Positions 8,839 to 17,227 of a stretch of 64,000 nucleotides of DNA are shown here, one piece after another. The DNA lies in assembly GCF_008124835.1 (NCBI RefSeq), contig NZ_VNHW01000010.1:155276-219275 (forward strand), in the 5' to 3' direction. Origin of the DNA: Blastococcus xanthinilyticus. Its GTDB lineage: Bacteria > Actinomycetota > Actinomycetes > Mycobacteriales > Geodermatophilaceae. The notes under the pieces are model-generated. The model was not told the DNA's origin. It saw only the letters and a list, made by a program, of their open reading frames with translations, and did no database searches. The position numbers and the translations under genes are program-made. Every line of letters begins with the position of its first letter. The first letter of the stretch is position 1.

Positions 8839-10089
8839 GTGCCCGCCAGCCCCGCGCCGTCCGCGACCGACGTCCTCGTGGTCGGGGCCGGGCCCGCCGG
8901 CTCCGCCGCGGCCGCCTGGGCGGCGCGGTCCGGCCGCGACGTGGTGCTGGCCGACGCCGCGGTCTTCCCGCGCGACAAGACCTGCGGCGACGGGCTCACC
9001 CCGCGGGCGGTCGGGGAACTCGATCACCTGGGGCTGGGGGAGTGGGCGCGCTCGCGGGCCCGCAACCGGGGCCTGCGGGCCGCCGGCTTCGGCCGCGAGT
9101 GGCAGCTGCCCTGGCCCGGCGGCGCCTTCCCCGACCACGGCAGCGCCGTGCCGCGCACCGAGCTGGACGCCCGCATCCGGGCGGTCGCCGTCGAGGCGGG
9201 CGCGCAGGCCGTGGACGGCGCGCGGGCGGTCGACGTGTGCCGCGACGGCGACCGGATCACCGGGGTGGTGTTCGAGCACGCCGACGACAGCCGGTCGACC
9301 GTCGCCTGCCGGCGGCTGGTCGTGGCCGACGGCGTCCGCTCGCCCCTGGGCCGGGTCCTGGGCCGGGAGTGGCACCGCGACACCGCCTACGGCGTCGCCG
9401 CCCGCGGGTACGTCCGGTCCGGCCGGGCCGACGACGAGTGGATCTCCTCCCACCTGGAGCTGCGCGGCGCCGAGGGCGAGCTGCTCTCGGGGTACGGCTG
9501 GGTCTTCCCGCTGGGGGCCGCGGCCGGTGAGGTCAACATCGGCGTGGGCACCCTGGCCACGGCCCGGCGACCGGCGGGGGTCGCGCTCAAGTCGCTGTTG
9601 GAGACCTACGCGGACTCCCGGCGCGAGGAGTGGCGGCTCGACGGCGACGTCCGGCTGCCGGCCTCGGCGCTGCTCCCGATGGGCGGCGCGGTGTCCGGGG
9701 TGGCCGGCCGCAACTGGGCGCTGATCGGGGACGCCGCCGGCTGCGTCAACCCGCTCAACGGCGAGGGCATCGACTACGGCCTGGAGACCGGCCGCTCGCT
9801 GGCCGGCCTGCTGGACGACGACGACTGGACGACGGCGTGGCCGGCCACGCTGCGTGACCACTACGGCGAGGCGTTCTCCATCGCGCGGCGGCTGGCCGGC
9901 CTGCTCACCGTGCCGCGCTTCCTGCCCGCGGCCGGGCCGGTGGGCATGCGCTCGCGGGCGCTGATGACCGTCGCGCTGCGGGTCATGGGCAACCTGGTCA
10001 CCGACGAGGACCGGGACCTCACCGCCCGGCTCTGGCGCCTGGCCGGCAGGCTCTCCGTGAAGCTCGACGACCGCGCCCCGTTCTCCTGA
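8839..10089 (+). CDS. Geranylgeranyl reductase family FAD-dependent oxidoreductase
   Basis: A 416-aa flavoprotein. The FAD-binding motif VLVVGAGPAGSAAAAWAAR is at the N-terminus, the family signature RDKTCGDGLTPRAV follows near residue 50, and a second FAD site ALIGDAAGCVNPLNGEGI lies near residue 310. Family members reduce the prenyl chains of menaquinone, archaeal lipids or chlorophyll; in actinobacteria a role in menaquinone or polyprenol saturation is likely but not proven. The GTG at 8839 gives a normal N-terminus. It ends at a repeat-rich convergent intergenic region. Confidence 0.88.
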   Translation: MPASPAPSATDVLVVGAGPAGSAAAAWAARSGRDVVLADAAVFPRDKTCGDGLTPRAVGELDHLGLGEWARSRARNRGLRAAGFGREWQLPWPGGAFPDHGSAVPRTELDARIRAVAVEAGAQAVDGARAVDVCRDGDRITGVVFEHADDSRSTVACRRLVVADGVRSPLGRVLGREWHRDTAYGVAARGYVRSGRADDEWISSHLELRGAEGELLSGYGWVFPLGAAAGEVNIGVGTLATARRPAGVALKSLLETYADSRREEWRLDGDVRLPASALLPMGGAVSGVAGRNWALIGDAAGCVNPLNGEGIDYGLETGRSLAGLLDDDDWTTAWPATLRDHYGEAFSIARRLAGLLTVPRFLPAAGPVGMRSRALMTVALRVMGNLVTDEDRDLTARLWRLAGRLSVKLDDRAPFS

Positions 10090-10111
10090 CCACCGGCGCG
10101 GCGCAGCCGCG

Positions 10112-10293
10112 GTCCGCGGGAGCGAGGGCCCGGAGGGTCCTCCGAGCGCGGACGGGATGCGAGCCGAGGAGGGATCGTGCGGCGCAGCCGCACTCGCGCC
10201 GAGTGTGGCCCGAAGGGTCCCGCGCAGGCGCGAACCAACGGCTCGATGCAAGCCGGGACGGCAGCTGGCCGCGGTCGTCTGACGGAGTCAGAC
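10112..10293. repeat. GGA-loop hairpin repeats, probable bidirectional terminator
   Basis: Three related hairpins fill the convergent gap: GTCCGCG..GAGGGCCC-GGA-GGGTCCTC..CGCGGAC at 10112-10153; a TGGCCC-GAA-GGGTCC version near 10205-10220; and GTCTGAC-GGA-GTCAGAC at 10277-10293, which overlaps the stop codon of the hemolysin III gene. The spacing and the text GGCAGCTGGCCGCGGT match the repeats at 1102-1283 and 3448-3506. The last stem has been replaced completely compared with those copies but remains perfectly paired. Confidence 0.72.
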
Positions 10294-11100
10294 AAAAGGA
10301 GAGCTGTACACCGCGAAGTAGACCGCGATGTAGTGGCAGATCGCGGCGACGACGGTCATCGCGTGGAAGACCTCGTGGTAGCCGAACGTGCCCGGCCAGG
10401 GGTTCGGCTTCTTGATGCCGTAGGCGATCCCGCCGACGGTGTAGAGCACCCCGCCGACGGCGAGCAGCACCAGCGAGGCGACCCCGGCGATGTGCAGGAT
10501 GTCGGTCAGGATGAAGACCGCGACCCAGCCGAGGCCGATGTAGAGCGGGACGCCCACCCACCGCGGCGCCGTCGGCCAGGTCATCTTGAGGCTCACCCCG
10601 GCCAGGGCGCCGGCCCACACGATGCCCAGGATCCAGAAGCCGGTCGGCTGGTCGACGGCGAGCAGGGCGAACGGCGTGTAGGTGCCCGCGATGAACAGGA
10701 AGATCATCGAGTGGTCCAGCCGCTTCATGATCTTCCAGCCGCGCGGTGACCAGCGGCGGCGGTGGTAGAGCGCACTGATGCCGAACAGACCGCAGATGGT
10801 CAGGCAGTAGACCGTCACCGACCAGCCGGCCCGGGCCCCCTGCACCGAGGCCAGCGGGATGAGCACCGCGCCGGCGACGATCGCGCCGAAGAAGGAGAAC
10901 AGGTGGATCCACCCCCGCGCGCGGGGGCGGGTGTCGGGGTGGTCCCAGTCGTCGTCGTCGAAGTCCTCGGCGACCCAGGTCCGCTCGACCTGCTCGCCCT
11001 CGGCGGCCACCGTGGCGACCGCCTGCCGGGCCGGGGCCTCGAACTCGGCCCCGTCGGCCTCCACCCGGACCTGGTCGTGCTCGTGGGGGAAGACGCTCAT
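10288..11100 (-). CDS. Hemolysin III / TrhA (PAQR) family membrane protein
   Basis: A 270-aa protein with about seven transmembrane helices and the family signatures GISALYHRRRW, LDHSMIFLFIAGTYTPFAL and the C-terminal HEVFHAMTVVAAICHYIAVY, whose His residues form the conserved metal site of PAQR proteins. The N-terminal 70 residues are an acidic cytoplasmic extension. In bacteria such proteins are linked to membrane homeostasis. It is divergent from the prenyltransferase gene at 11228, exactly as Rv1085c and Rv1086 in M. tuberculosis. Confidence 0.9.
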   Translation of the reverse strand: MSVFPHEHDQVRVEADGAEFEAPARQAVATVAAEGEQVERTWVAEDFDDDDWDHPDTRPRARGWIHLFSFFGAIVAGAVLIPLASVQGARAGWSVTVYCLTICGLFGISALYHRRRWSPRGWKIMKRLDHSMIFLFIAGTYTPFALLAVDQPTGFWILGIVWAGALAGVSLKMTWPTAPRWVGVPLYIGLGWVAVFILTDILHIAGVASLVLLAVGGVLYTVGGIAYGIKKPNPWPGTFGYHEVFHAMTVVAAICHYIAVYFAVYSSPFV

Positions 11101-11227
11101 GTGCCGAGGTTACGGAGGTCGCCGGTGCCGGGCACCAGAACGGACCTGTGACCTTCCTGCCGATCTCCCGCCGGACCGGCCGGGCGGCTCCCGGCCGACC
11201 GGCTGCCGGGGGCCTAGGGTGACCGCC

Positions 11228-12007
11228 GTGGGGGTGCGTCGGCGGGTTCGGGACGCGCTGATCCAGGTCTACGAGCGGCGGCTGGCGCGCGCACTGGTCG
11301 ACGCGGACGTGCCCCGGCACGTCGGCGTGATCATGGACGGCAACCGGCGGTGGGCCCGGGCCATCGGCCTGGAGGACGTCGCCCACGGCCACCGCCGTGG
11401 CGCGGACAAGATCGCCGACCTGCTCGGCTGGTGCGACGACGCCGGCGTGCAGGTGGTCACCCTCTTCATGCTCTCGACGGACAACCTGCGCCGGCCCGAG
11501 AGCGAGCTCAGCGCCCTCCTGCGGATCATCGAGGACGTCGCCGTCGACCTGTCCCGGCCCGGCCGGCGCTGGAAGGTGCGGCAGATGGGCGCGCCCGAGC
11601 TGCTGCCGCCGGAGACCGTGGCCGTGCTCAAGCAGGCCGAGGAGGACACCTGCGACCGGGACGGCGCGACGGTGAACCTGGCCGTCGGATACGGCGGCCG
11701 GCGCGAGATCGCCGACGCCGTCCGCTCGCTGCTGACCGAGCACGCGTCGCGCGGCACCTCGCTGAGCGAGCTGGTGGAGGTCCTCGACGTCGAGCACATC
11801 GCCGAGCACCTCTACACCCGCGGCCAGCCCGACCCCGACCTGGTGATCCGCACCAGCGGTGAGCAGCGCATGTCCGGGTTCCTGCTGTGGCAGACCGCCA
11901 ACGCGGAGTTCCACTTCACCGACGTGTACTGGCCGGACTTCCGCCGGATCGACTTCCTGCGCGCCCTGCGCGACTACTCGGCCCGGCACCGCCGCTTCGG
12001 CGGATAG
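11228..12007 (+). CDS. Short-chain Z-isoprenyl diphosphate synthase (Rv1086-like)
   Basis: A 259-aa cis-prenyltransferase of the UppS family. The diphosphate-binding P-loop DGNRRW is at residues 37-42; VGYGGRREI, QPDPDLVIRTSGEQR and the C-terminal FLRALRDYSARH are all present. It aligns along its length, with the same extreme C-terminus, with the omega,E,Z-farnesyl diphosphate synthase Rv1086, which feeds decaprenyl phosphate synthesis for the cell wall. Start is GTG 11228; an in-frame GTG at 11219 is an alternative. Chain length of the product cannot be proven from sequence. Confidence 0.92.
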   Translation: MGVRRRVRDALIQVYERRLARALVDADVPRHVGVIMDGNRRWARAIGLEDVAHGHRRGADKIADLLGWCDDAGVQVVTLFMLSTDNLRRPESELSALLRIIEDVAVDLSRPGRRWKVRQMGAPELLPPETVAVLKQAEEDTCDRDGATVNLAVGYGGRREIADAVRSLLTEHASRGTSLSELVEVLDVEHIAEHLYTRGQPDPDLVIRTSGEQRMSGFLLWQTANAEFHFTDVYWPDFRRIDFLRALRDYSARHRRFGG

Positions 12008-12029
12008 GCGCGGCTGCGAAACTGCCTGC

Positions 12030-13247
12030 ATGACCGCCGGAGCTCTCGACCTCGCCCTGGAGTACGTGCGGCTGGGCCTGCGCTTCGACCGCCTGGAGTC
12101 CGGCTTCGTCGACGCGTACACCGGCGACCCCCGGATCCGGGCGCAGGTCGAGGACGAGCCGGCGCCCACGCCGCGGCAGCTGCGCGACCGCGCGCGGGAG
12201 CTGCTGCGCGAGCTGGACGCCGCCGGCCTGCCCGGGGACCGCGCCGACTTCCTGCGGGGGCAGCTCACCGGGCTGGAGTGCAGCGCCCGGAAGATGAGCG
12301 GCGAGCCGGTCGGGTTCGTCGAGGAGGTGCGCAGCTACTTCCAGGTCGACGTCGCCCTCGGCGACGAGGCCACCTACGCCGCGGCGCACGCCGACCTCGA
12401 GGGGCTGCTGCCCGGCGAGGGCTCCCTGGCGGAGCGGTACGCCCTGCACCGCCGCCGCGAGGAGTGCCCGCCGGACCGGCTGGAGAGTGCGGTGCAGGCG
12501 CTGTCCAGCGCGCTGCGCGACCGGGTCCGCGGGCAGTACGGCCTCCCGGAGGCGGAGACGGTGCGGTACGAGGTCGTCACCGACAAGCCGTGGTCGGGCT
12601 TCAACTACTACGAGGGCGGCTACCGGTCCCGCGTCGCCATCAACGCCGACCTGCCGCACCGGCTCTCCCAGCTGCCGCACCTGGTGGCGCACGAGTCCTA
12701 CCCCGGCCACCACACCGAGCACTGCCGCAAGGAGCGCGGGCTGGTGGAGCGGTCCGGGCACCTGGAGCACACGGTCTTCCTGGTCAACACCCCCGAGTGC
12801 CTCATGGCCGAGGGGCTGGCCGACCTCGGCGTCCCCGCCGCCATCGGCGCGGGGTGGGGGACCTGGTCGGAGGAGATCCTCGGTGACCTCGGGCTGCGGT
12901 TCGACGGCGGGCTGGCCGAGCGGATCGCGGCCGCGGCCGCTCCGCTGAACCGGGTGCGGCAGGACGCCGCGGTGCTGCTGCACGACCGCGGAGCCGACGC
13001 CGACGAGGTCAGCGGCTACCTGCAGCGCTGGGCGCTGGTCAGCCCGGACCGCGCGCGCCAGCAGATCCGGTTCCTGACCGACCCGCTGTGGCGGGCCTAC
13101 ATCTCCACCTACGTGGAGGGCTTCGACCTGCTGTCGCGGTGGCTGGACGCCCGGCCGGCGGAGCAGCCGGTCGCCGACCGCTTCCTCCGGCTGCTCGACG
13201 AGCCGCTCACCCCGCAGCGGATCGCCACCGAGATCCAGGCCCCCTGA
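12030..13247 (+). CDS. DUF885-type metal-dependent hydrolase
   Basis: A 405-aa protein with the motif AHESYPGHHTEH; the HESYPGH core begins at residue 221 and resembles the HExxH zinc site of gluzincin peptidases with an insertion, as in DUF885 proteins. A second conserved acid block is MAEGLADLG near residue 257. The substrate is unknown; many relatives are annotated as putative peptidases. It begins 22 nt after the prenyltransferase stop and may share its message. Confidence 0.75.
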   Translation: MTAGALDLALEYVRLGLRFDRLESGFVDAYTGDPRIRAQVEDEPAPTPRQLRDRARELLRELDAAGLPGDRADFLRGQLTGLECSARKMSGEPVGFVEEVRSYFQVDVALGDEATYAAAHADLEGLLPGEGSLAERYALHRRREECPPDRLESAVQALSSALRDRVRGQYGLPEAETVRYEVVTDKPWSGFNYYEGGYRSRVAINADLPHRLSQLPHLVAHESYPGHHTEHCRKERGLVERSGHLEHTVFLVNTPECLMAEGLADLGVPAAIGAGWGTWSEEILGDLGLRFDGGLAERIAAAAAPLNRVRQDAAVLLHDRGADADEVSGYLQRWALVSPDRARQQIRFLTDPLWRAYISTYVEGFDLLSRWLDARPAEQPVADRFLRLLDEPLTPQRIATEIQAP

Positions 13248-13250
13248 CCC

Positions 13251-13685
13251 GTGCGCCCCCGATCCCCGGCGCGCGCCCGCTTCCTGGGCCTGTGGACGGC
13301 GGGCTGGCTCGCCGTCCTGCTGGTGCTCGGGATGGTGCGCTTCGGCGACCCGGCGCTGCAGTGGCCGGTGCTGGTGGTGCCGGCGATCTGGGCGCTGGTC
13401 GCGCTGCGGCCGCGGCGGGCGACGCGTACGGGCGGACGGCGGCCGCCCGCCCCGGACGGGGACGCGTGGCCCGGGCACCCCGGCGACGACGACCGCGGCG
13501 CGCGGGGAGAGCCCGGCGCCGGTGGCGGCGGGGCGTGGACGGACGGGGCGTGGACCGACGAGGCGTGGACCGACGAGGGGTGGACCGACGAGCACCCGCG
13601 GGTGATCCCGCCGGCGGAGCGCACCGACACCGTCGAGCGCCCGGCCCTGCGCCGGCGCTCCGACGGGGAGAGCAACCGCCGGTGA
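13251..13685 (+). CDS. Small membrane protein with AWTDE repeat tail
   Basis: A 144-aa protein with two adjacent transmembrane helices (about residues 11-28 and 36-52), then a hydrophilic, Asp/Gly-rich tail. Residues about 95-114 repeat a five-residue unit (AWTDG, AWTDE, AWTDE, GWTDE) encoded by a 15-bp tandem repeat. The start GTG is 4 nt after the upstream stop, so it is likely translated with that gene. Function unknown. Confidence 0.7.
   Translation: MRPRSPARARFLGLWTAGWLAVLLVLGMVRFGDPALQWPVLVVPAIWALVALRPRRATRTGGRRPPAPDGDAWPGHPGDDDRGARGEPGAGGGGAWTDGAWTDEAWTDEGWTDEHPRVIPPAERTDTVERPALRRRSDGESNRR
13533..13592 (+). repeat. 15-bp coding tandem repeat, four copies
   Basis: Four consecutive copies of GCGTGGACCGACGAG or a one- or two-base variant encode the AWTDE pentads of the small membrane protein. 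Near-identity of units implies recent slippage and probable length variation between strains. Confidence 0.85.
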
Positions 13686-13724
13686 ACGGCCTGCGCCGTC
13701 GGTGAAATCGCTACCGGCCTGTCG

Positions 13725-14738
13725 GTGCCCCGGGAGATGCTGTCGCGCGTGATCCACGCCCGCGGGCTCGCCCGCACCTTCCGCAAGCGCAAGGAGGAGG
13801 TCCACGCCGTCGTCGGCGTCGACCTCGACGTGTCGGCCGGCGAGATCGTCGGATTCCTGGGCCCCAACGGGGCCGGCAAGACCACGACCCTCCGGATGCT
13901 CACCACGCTGCTCGAGCCGACGGCCGGCACCGCGACGGTCGCCGGCTGCGACCTGCGCACCGACCCGGTCGGGGTCCGCCGCCGCATCGGCTACGTCTCG
14001 CAGAGCGGGTCCACCGCGCCCGAGGCGCGCGCCGGCGAGGAGGTCGTCGACCACGCCCGGCTGTACGGGATGAGCACCGCGGAGGCGACCGAGCGGGGCA
14101 AGCAGCTGTTCAGCGAGCTCGACCTGGACGGGCTGTGGGAGCGCCAGCCCAAGGCGATGTCCGGCGGCCAGCGCCGCCGGCTGGACATCGCGGTCGGGCT
14201 GATCCACGTGCCGGAGCTGGTCTTCCTCGACGAGCCGACCACCGGGCTGGACCCGCAGGCCCGCGCCAACCTCTGGGACCACATCCGCGCCCTGCGGGAG
14301 GAGCGCGGCACGACCGTCTTCCTCACCACGCACTACCTCGACGAGGCCGACGCCCTCTGCGACCGGATCCTGGTGATCGACCACGGCTCGATCGTGGCCG
14401 AGGGCACCCCCGACCAGCTCAAGTCACAGGTGGGCGGCGACGTGCTGACCGTGACGGCCGAGCGGCCGGAGGAGGCCGCGGAGGTCGCCCGGCTGGTCGG
14501 CGCGCTGCCGGGTGCCGAGCCGCCGCAGCTGGTGGAGACCCGGGTGATCGGCCGGGTGCCGCACGGCGGCCGCGCGCTGGTGGAGCTGGTGCGGGCCCTG
14601 GACGCCGCCGGACTGGCGGTCAGCGGCATCGAGAGCCGCCGGCCGAGCCTGGACGACGTCTTCCTCGGGCTCACCGGGCGCTCGCTGCGGGAGTCCGGCG
14701 GAGCGCCGGCGCCCGCCCCCGAGGAGGTGCCGGCCTGA
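13725..14738 (+). CDS. ABC transporter ATP-binding protein (DrrA-like)
   Basis: A 337-aa nucleotide-binding subunit: Walker A GPNGAGKTTT near residue 46, signature MSGGQRRRLDIA near residue 144, Walker B LVFLDEPTTGLD near 166 and the H-loop LTTHYLDEADALCD. It carries the C-terminal DUF4162-like extension ending SLDDVFLGLTGR typical of daunorubicin-type exporters. It shares a one-base stop/start overlap with the permease gene at 14738. The start codon is uncertain among GTG 13725, ATG 13737 and GTG 13749. Confidence 0.92.
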   Translation: MPREMLSRVIHARGLARTFRKRKEEVHAVVGVDLDVSAGEIVGFLGPNGAGKTTTLRMLTTLLEPTAGTATVAGCDLRTDPVGVRRRIGYVSQSGSTAPEARAGEEVVDHARLYGMSTAEATERGKQLFSELDLDGLWERQPKAMSGGQRRRLDIAVGLIHVPELVFLDEPTTGLDPQARANLWDHIRALREERGTTVFLTTHYLDEADALCDRILVIDHGSIVAEGTPDQLKSQVGGDVLTVTAERPEEAAEVARLVGALPGAEPPQLVETRVIGRVPHGGRALVELVRALDAAGLAVSGIESRRPSLDDVFLGLTGRSLRESGGAPAPAPEEVPA

Positions 14739-15496
14739 TGCCCACGCTGCTCCGGGACACCTACACGGTCTTCGCGCGTGCGATGCGGATGTCGCTGCGC
14801 AATCCGGCCTGGCTGCTGATCAGCCTCATGCAGCCGATCCTCTACATCGTGCTGTTCGGCCCGCTGCTGGAGCCGCTCGCGGCGCAGCTGGGTCCGGGCA
14901 ACGCCTACCAGATCTTCGTGCCGGGCATCCTCGTGCAGCTGGGCATGTTCGGGGCGCTGTTCGTCGGCTTCGGCCTCATCGCCGAGTGGCGGGCCGGGGT
15001 CATCGAGAGCCAGCGGGTCACCCCGGCCAGCCGCACCGCGCTGCTGCTGGGCCGGGTGCTGCGCGACGTCGTCGTCCTGCTCACCCAGGGCGTGCTGCTG
15101 GTGCTGGTCGCGATCCCGCTGGGGCTGCGGGCGCCGGTGGCCGGCGTCGCGCTGACCCTGCTCGTCGTGGCGCTGCTCGGGGCCGCGCTCGCCGCCGTGT
15201 CCTACGCCCTCGCGCTCACGCTCAAGAGCGAGGACGCGTTCGCGCCGTTGCTGAACGCGGTCGTGTTCCCCATCGTGCTGCTGTCGGGGATCCTGCTGCC
15301 GATGACCCTGGCCCCGGGGTGGCTGCAGGCGGTCAGCGACGTGAACCCGTTCAAGCACATCGTCGAGGCCACCCGCGAGTTCTTCATCGGCGGCTACGGC
15401 ACCGCGAACGCCTGGTGGGGGGTCGCGCTGACCGTGCTGCTGGCGGTCCTCGGGTGGCTCTTCGGCGTGCGGCGGTTCCGCCGCGAGTCGAGCTGA
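14738..15496 (+). CDS. ABC-2 type transporter permease
   Basis: A 252-aa six-helix permease with the ABC-2 family segments NPAWLLISLMQPILYIVLFGPLL, FVPGILVQLGMFG and a C-terminal VRRFRRES tail. TGATG overlap with the ATPase and a GAGGAGG site at 14721-14727 support this start. It is paralogous to the permease at 137-946. Substrate unknown; a hydrophobic compound is likely by family. Confidence 0.9.
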   Translation: MPTLLRDTYTVFARAMRMSLRNPAWLLISLMQPILYIVLFGPLLEPLAAQLGPGNAYQIFVPGILVQLGMFGALFVGFGLIAEWRAGVIESQRVTPASRTALLLGRVLRDVVVLLTQGVLLVLVAIPLGLRAPVAGVALTLLVVALLGAALAAVSYALALTLKSEDAFAPLLNAVVFPIVLLSGILLPMTLAPGWLQAVSDVNPFKHIVEATREFFIGGYGTANAWWGVALTVLLAVLGWLFGVRRFRRESS

Positions 15497-15601
15497 CCCA
15501 CCGCGTGGGACGGCTGGTGCGGGTGGTCCTTCCGGGTTACATCCACCCCTCGTCGTGGGGTGTACGTCACGCGGATGTCACCCCCCGGGCCTAGCGTCCG
15601 G

Positions 15602-15748
15602 AGTGGAGGACGAGCTGCCCTCGTCCTCCACTGGGAGGCCCGGTTGGTGCGACAGCGTTCGTCGTCCAGAGGGGCCGGTACCCGGCCCCTGTGCCGGGGC
15701 CCGGTCACCTTCGAGCCGGGGCGCGCGCTGTCCGCAGCGCGGCGCCCC
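15602..15748 (+). promoter_or_regulatory. Structured 5' leader of phoH
   Basis: The 266-nt gap before phoH contains three strong hairpins in series. The first has a perfect 13-bp stem at 15602-15632 with loop CTGCC. The second has a perfect 9-bp stem AGGGGCCGG/CCGGCCCCT at 15670-15690. The third has a 13-bp stem with one bulged base at 15718-15748 and ends 14 nt before the GTG start. Upstream, GTCACG (15566-15571) and TAGCGT (15592-15597) are possible promoter hexamers. The layout resembles a cis-acting leader, but no known riboswitch class was recognised. Confidence 0.6.
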
Positions 15749-15762
15749 ACGGGAGCCGACTC

Positions 15763-17058
15763 GTGAATCCTCGCCGCACGTTCGTCCTCGACACCTCGGT
15801 CCTGCTCTCCGACCCCGGCGCGCTGCTGCGCTTCGGGGCCGCCGACGTGGTGCTGCCGCTCGTCGTCATCGGGGAGCTGGAGGACAAGCGCAACCACCCG
15901 GAGCTGGGCTGGTTCGCCCGCCAGACGCTGCGCATCCTCGACGACCTCCGGGTCACCCACGGCCGGCTCGACGCCCCCGTCCCGGTGGGGGAGGAGGGCG
16001 GCACGCTGCACGTCGAGCTGAACCACAGCGACCCGTCGGTGCTGCCGGCCGGCTTCCGGAACGACAGCAACGACAGCCGGATCATGATGGTGGCCCTGAA
16101 CCTGCGCGCCGAGGGCCGGGACGTGTGCCTGGTGACCAAGGACGTGCCGCTGCGGGTCAAGGCGGCGGCGGTCGGCCTGGAGACCGACGAGTACCGGGTG
16201 CACGACGCCGTCGACGCCGGGTGGACCGGCATGGCCGAGGTCAGCCTGGACGACGCCGAGCTCGACGAGCTGTACGAGTCCGGCGAGGCCTTCGTCCCGG
16301 CCGCCGCGGAGTTCCCGACGCACACCGGGCTGGTGCTGCTCTCCTCGCGCGGCTCCGCGCTGGGCCGGGTGCTGCCGGACAAGAAGGTGCGGCTCGTGCG
16401 CGGCGACCGGGAGGCCTTCGGGCTGCACGGACGCTCCGCCGAGCAGCGGGTGGCGCTGGACCTGCTGCTCGACCCGGAGATCGGGATCGTGTCGCTGGGC
16501 GGCCGGGCCGGCACCGGCAAGTCGGCGCTGGCGCTGTGCGCGGGGCTGGAGTCGGTCATGGAGCGGCGGGCGCACAAGAAGGTCGTCATCTTCCGGCCGC
16601 TGTACGCCGTCGGCGGGCAGGAGCTCGGCTACCTGCCCGGCGGCGAGGGCGAGAAGATGTCGCCGTGGGCGCAGGCGGTCTACGACACGCTCGGTGCCCT
16701 GGTGTCCAAGGAGGTGCTCGAGGAGATCGCCGCCCGCGACCTCATCGAGGTGCTGCCGCTCACGCACATCCGCGGGCGGTCGCTGCACGACTCGTTCGTG
16801 ATCGTCGACGAGGCGCAGTCGCTCGAGCGGGGCGTGCTGCTCACCGTGCTGTCCCGGCTGGGCTCGAACTCCCGGGTGGTGCTCACCCACGACGTCGCCC
16901 AGCGGGACAACCTCCGGGTCGGCCGGCACGACGGCATCACCGCGGTCATCGAGAAGCTCAAGGGGCACGTGCTCTTCGCGCACATCACCCTGACCCGGTC
17001 CGAGCGCTCGCCGATCGCCGCGCTGGTCACCGAGATGCTGGAGGACCTGCCGCTCTGA
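15763..17058 (+). CDS. phoH: PhoH2-type PIN domain / PhoH ATPase fusion
   Basis: A 431-aa two-domain protein. The N-terminal PIN nuclease domain starts [16 protein letters not shown] with the metal-binding Asp residues (D10 region, [21 protein letters not shown]). The C-terminal PhoH ATPase domain has Walker [13 protein letters not shown] near residue 247, IVDEAQ (Walker B) near 347 and [11 protein letters not shown]. PhoH2 proteins couple RNA unwinding to sequence-specific cleavage. The GTG start at 15763 is right after the leader hairpins; a bifurcated terminator follows the gene. Confidence 0.92.
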   Translation: MNPRRTFVLDTSVLLSDPGALLRFGAADVVLPLVVIGELEDKRNHPELGWFARQTLRILDDLRVTHGRLDAPVPVGEEGGTLHVELNHSDPSVLPAGFRNDSNDSRIMMVALNLRAEGRDVCLVTKDVPLRVKAAAVGLETDEYRVHDAVDAGWTGMAEVSLDDAELDELYESGEAFVPAAAEFPTHTGLVLLSSRGSALGRVLPDKKVRLVRGDREAFGLHGRSAEQRVALDLLLDPEIGIVSLGGRAGTGKSALALCAGLESVMERRAHKKVVIFRPLYAVGGQELGYLPGGEGEKMSPWAQAVYDTLGALVSKEVLEEIAARDLIEVLPLTHIRGRSLHDSFVIVDEAQSLERGVLLTVLSRLGSNSRVVLTHDVAQRDNLRVGRHDGITAVIEKLKGHVLFAHITLTRSERSPIAALVTEMLEDLPL

Positions 17059-17081
17059 GGCGCTGATCCGCCCCGTTCCTG

Positions 17082-17137
17082 GGGTGCTCCTCCCGCCGGT
17101 GGGCTCCTGCAGAGCCCGGGCAGCGCGAGGAGCACCC
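17082..17137 (+). terminator. Nested-stem terminator after phoH
   Basis: An outer perfect 11-bp stem GGGTGCTCCTC/GAGGAGCACCC (17082-17092 with 17127-17137) encloses an inner stem GGGCTC-CTGCA-GAGCCC (17101-17117). A related element with the same CTGCA loop and the same GCGCGAGGAG text lies at 18185-18227. It follows the phoH stop by 23 nt. Confidence 0.75.
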
Positions 17138-17227
17138 GGGGAGCGGCGCCGTCCACAGGCTGCCGCGCCGTCCACGGATCGCCGCCGGGCTGGCTCACCG
17201 GCGGTCCCGCGCCGGAGCGTCGGGGGC

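Noticed and set aside
15602..15748. c-di-AMP (ydaO) or other known riboswitch before phoH
   Set aside because: None of the conserved bases of ydaO or other common actinobacterial riboswitches could be matched; left as an unassigned leader.
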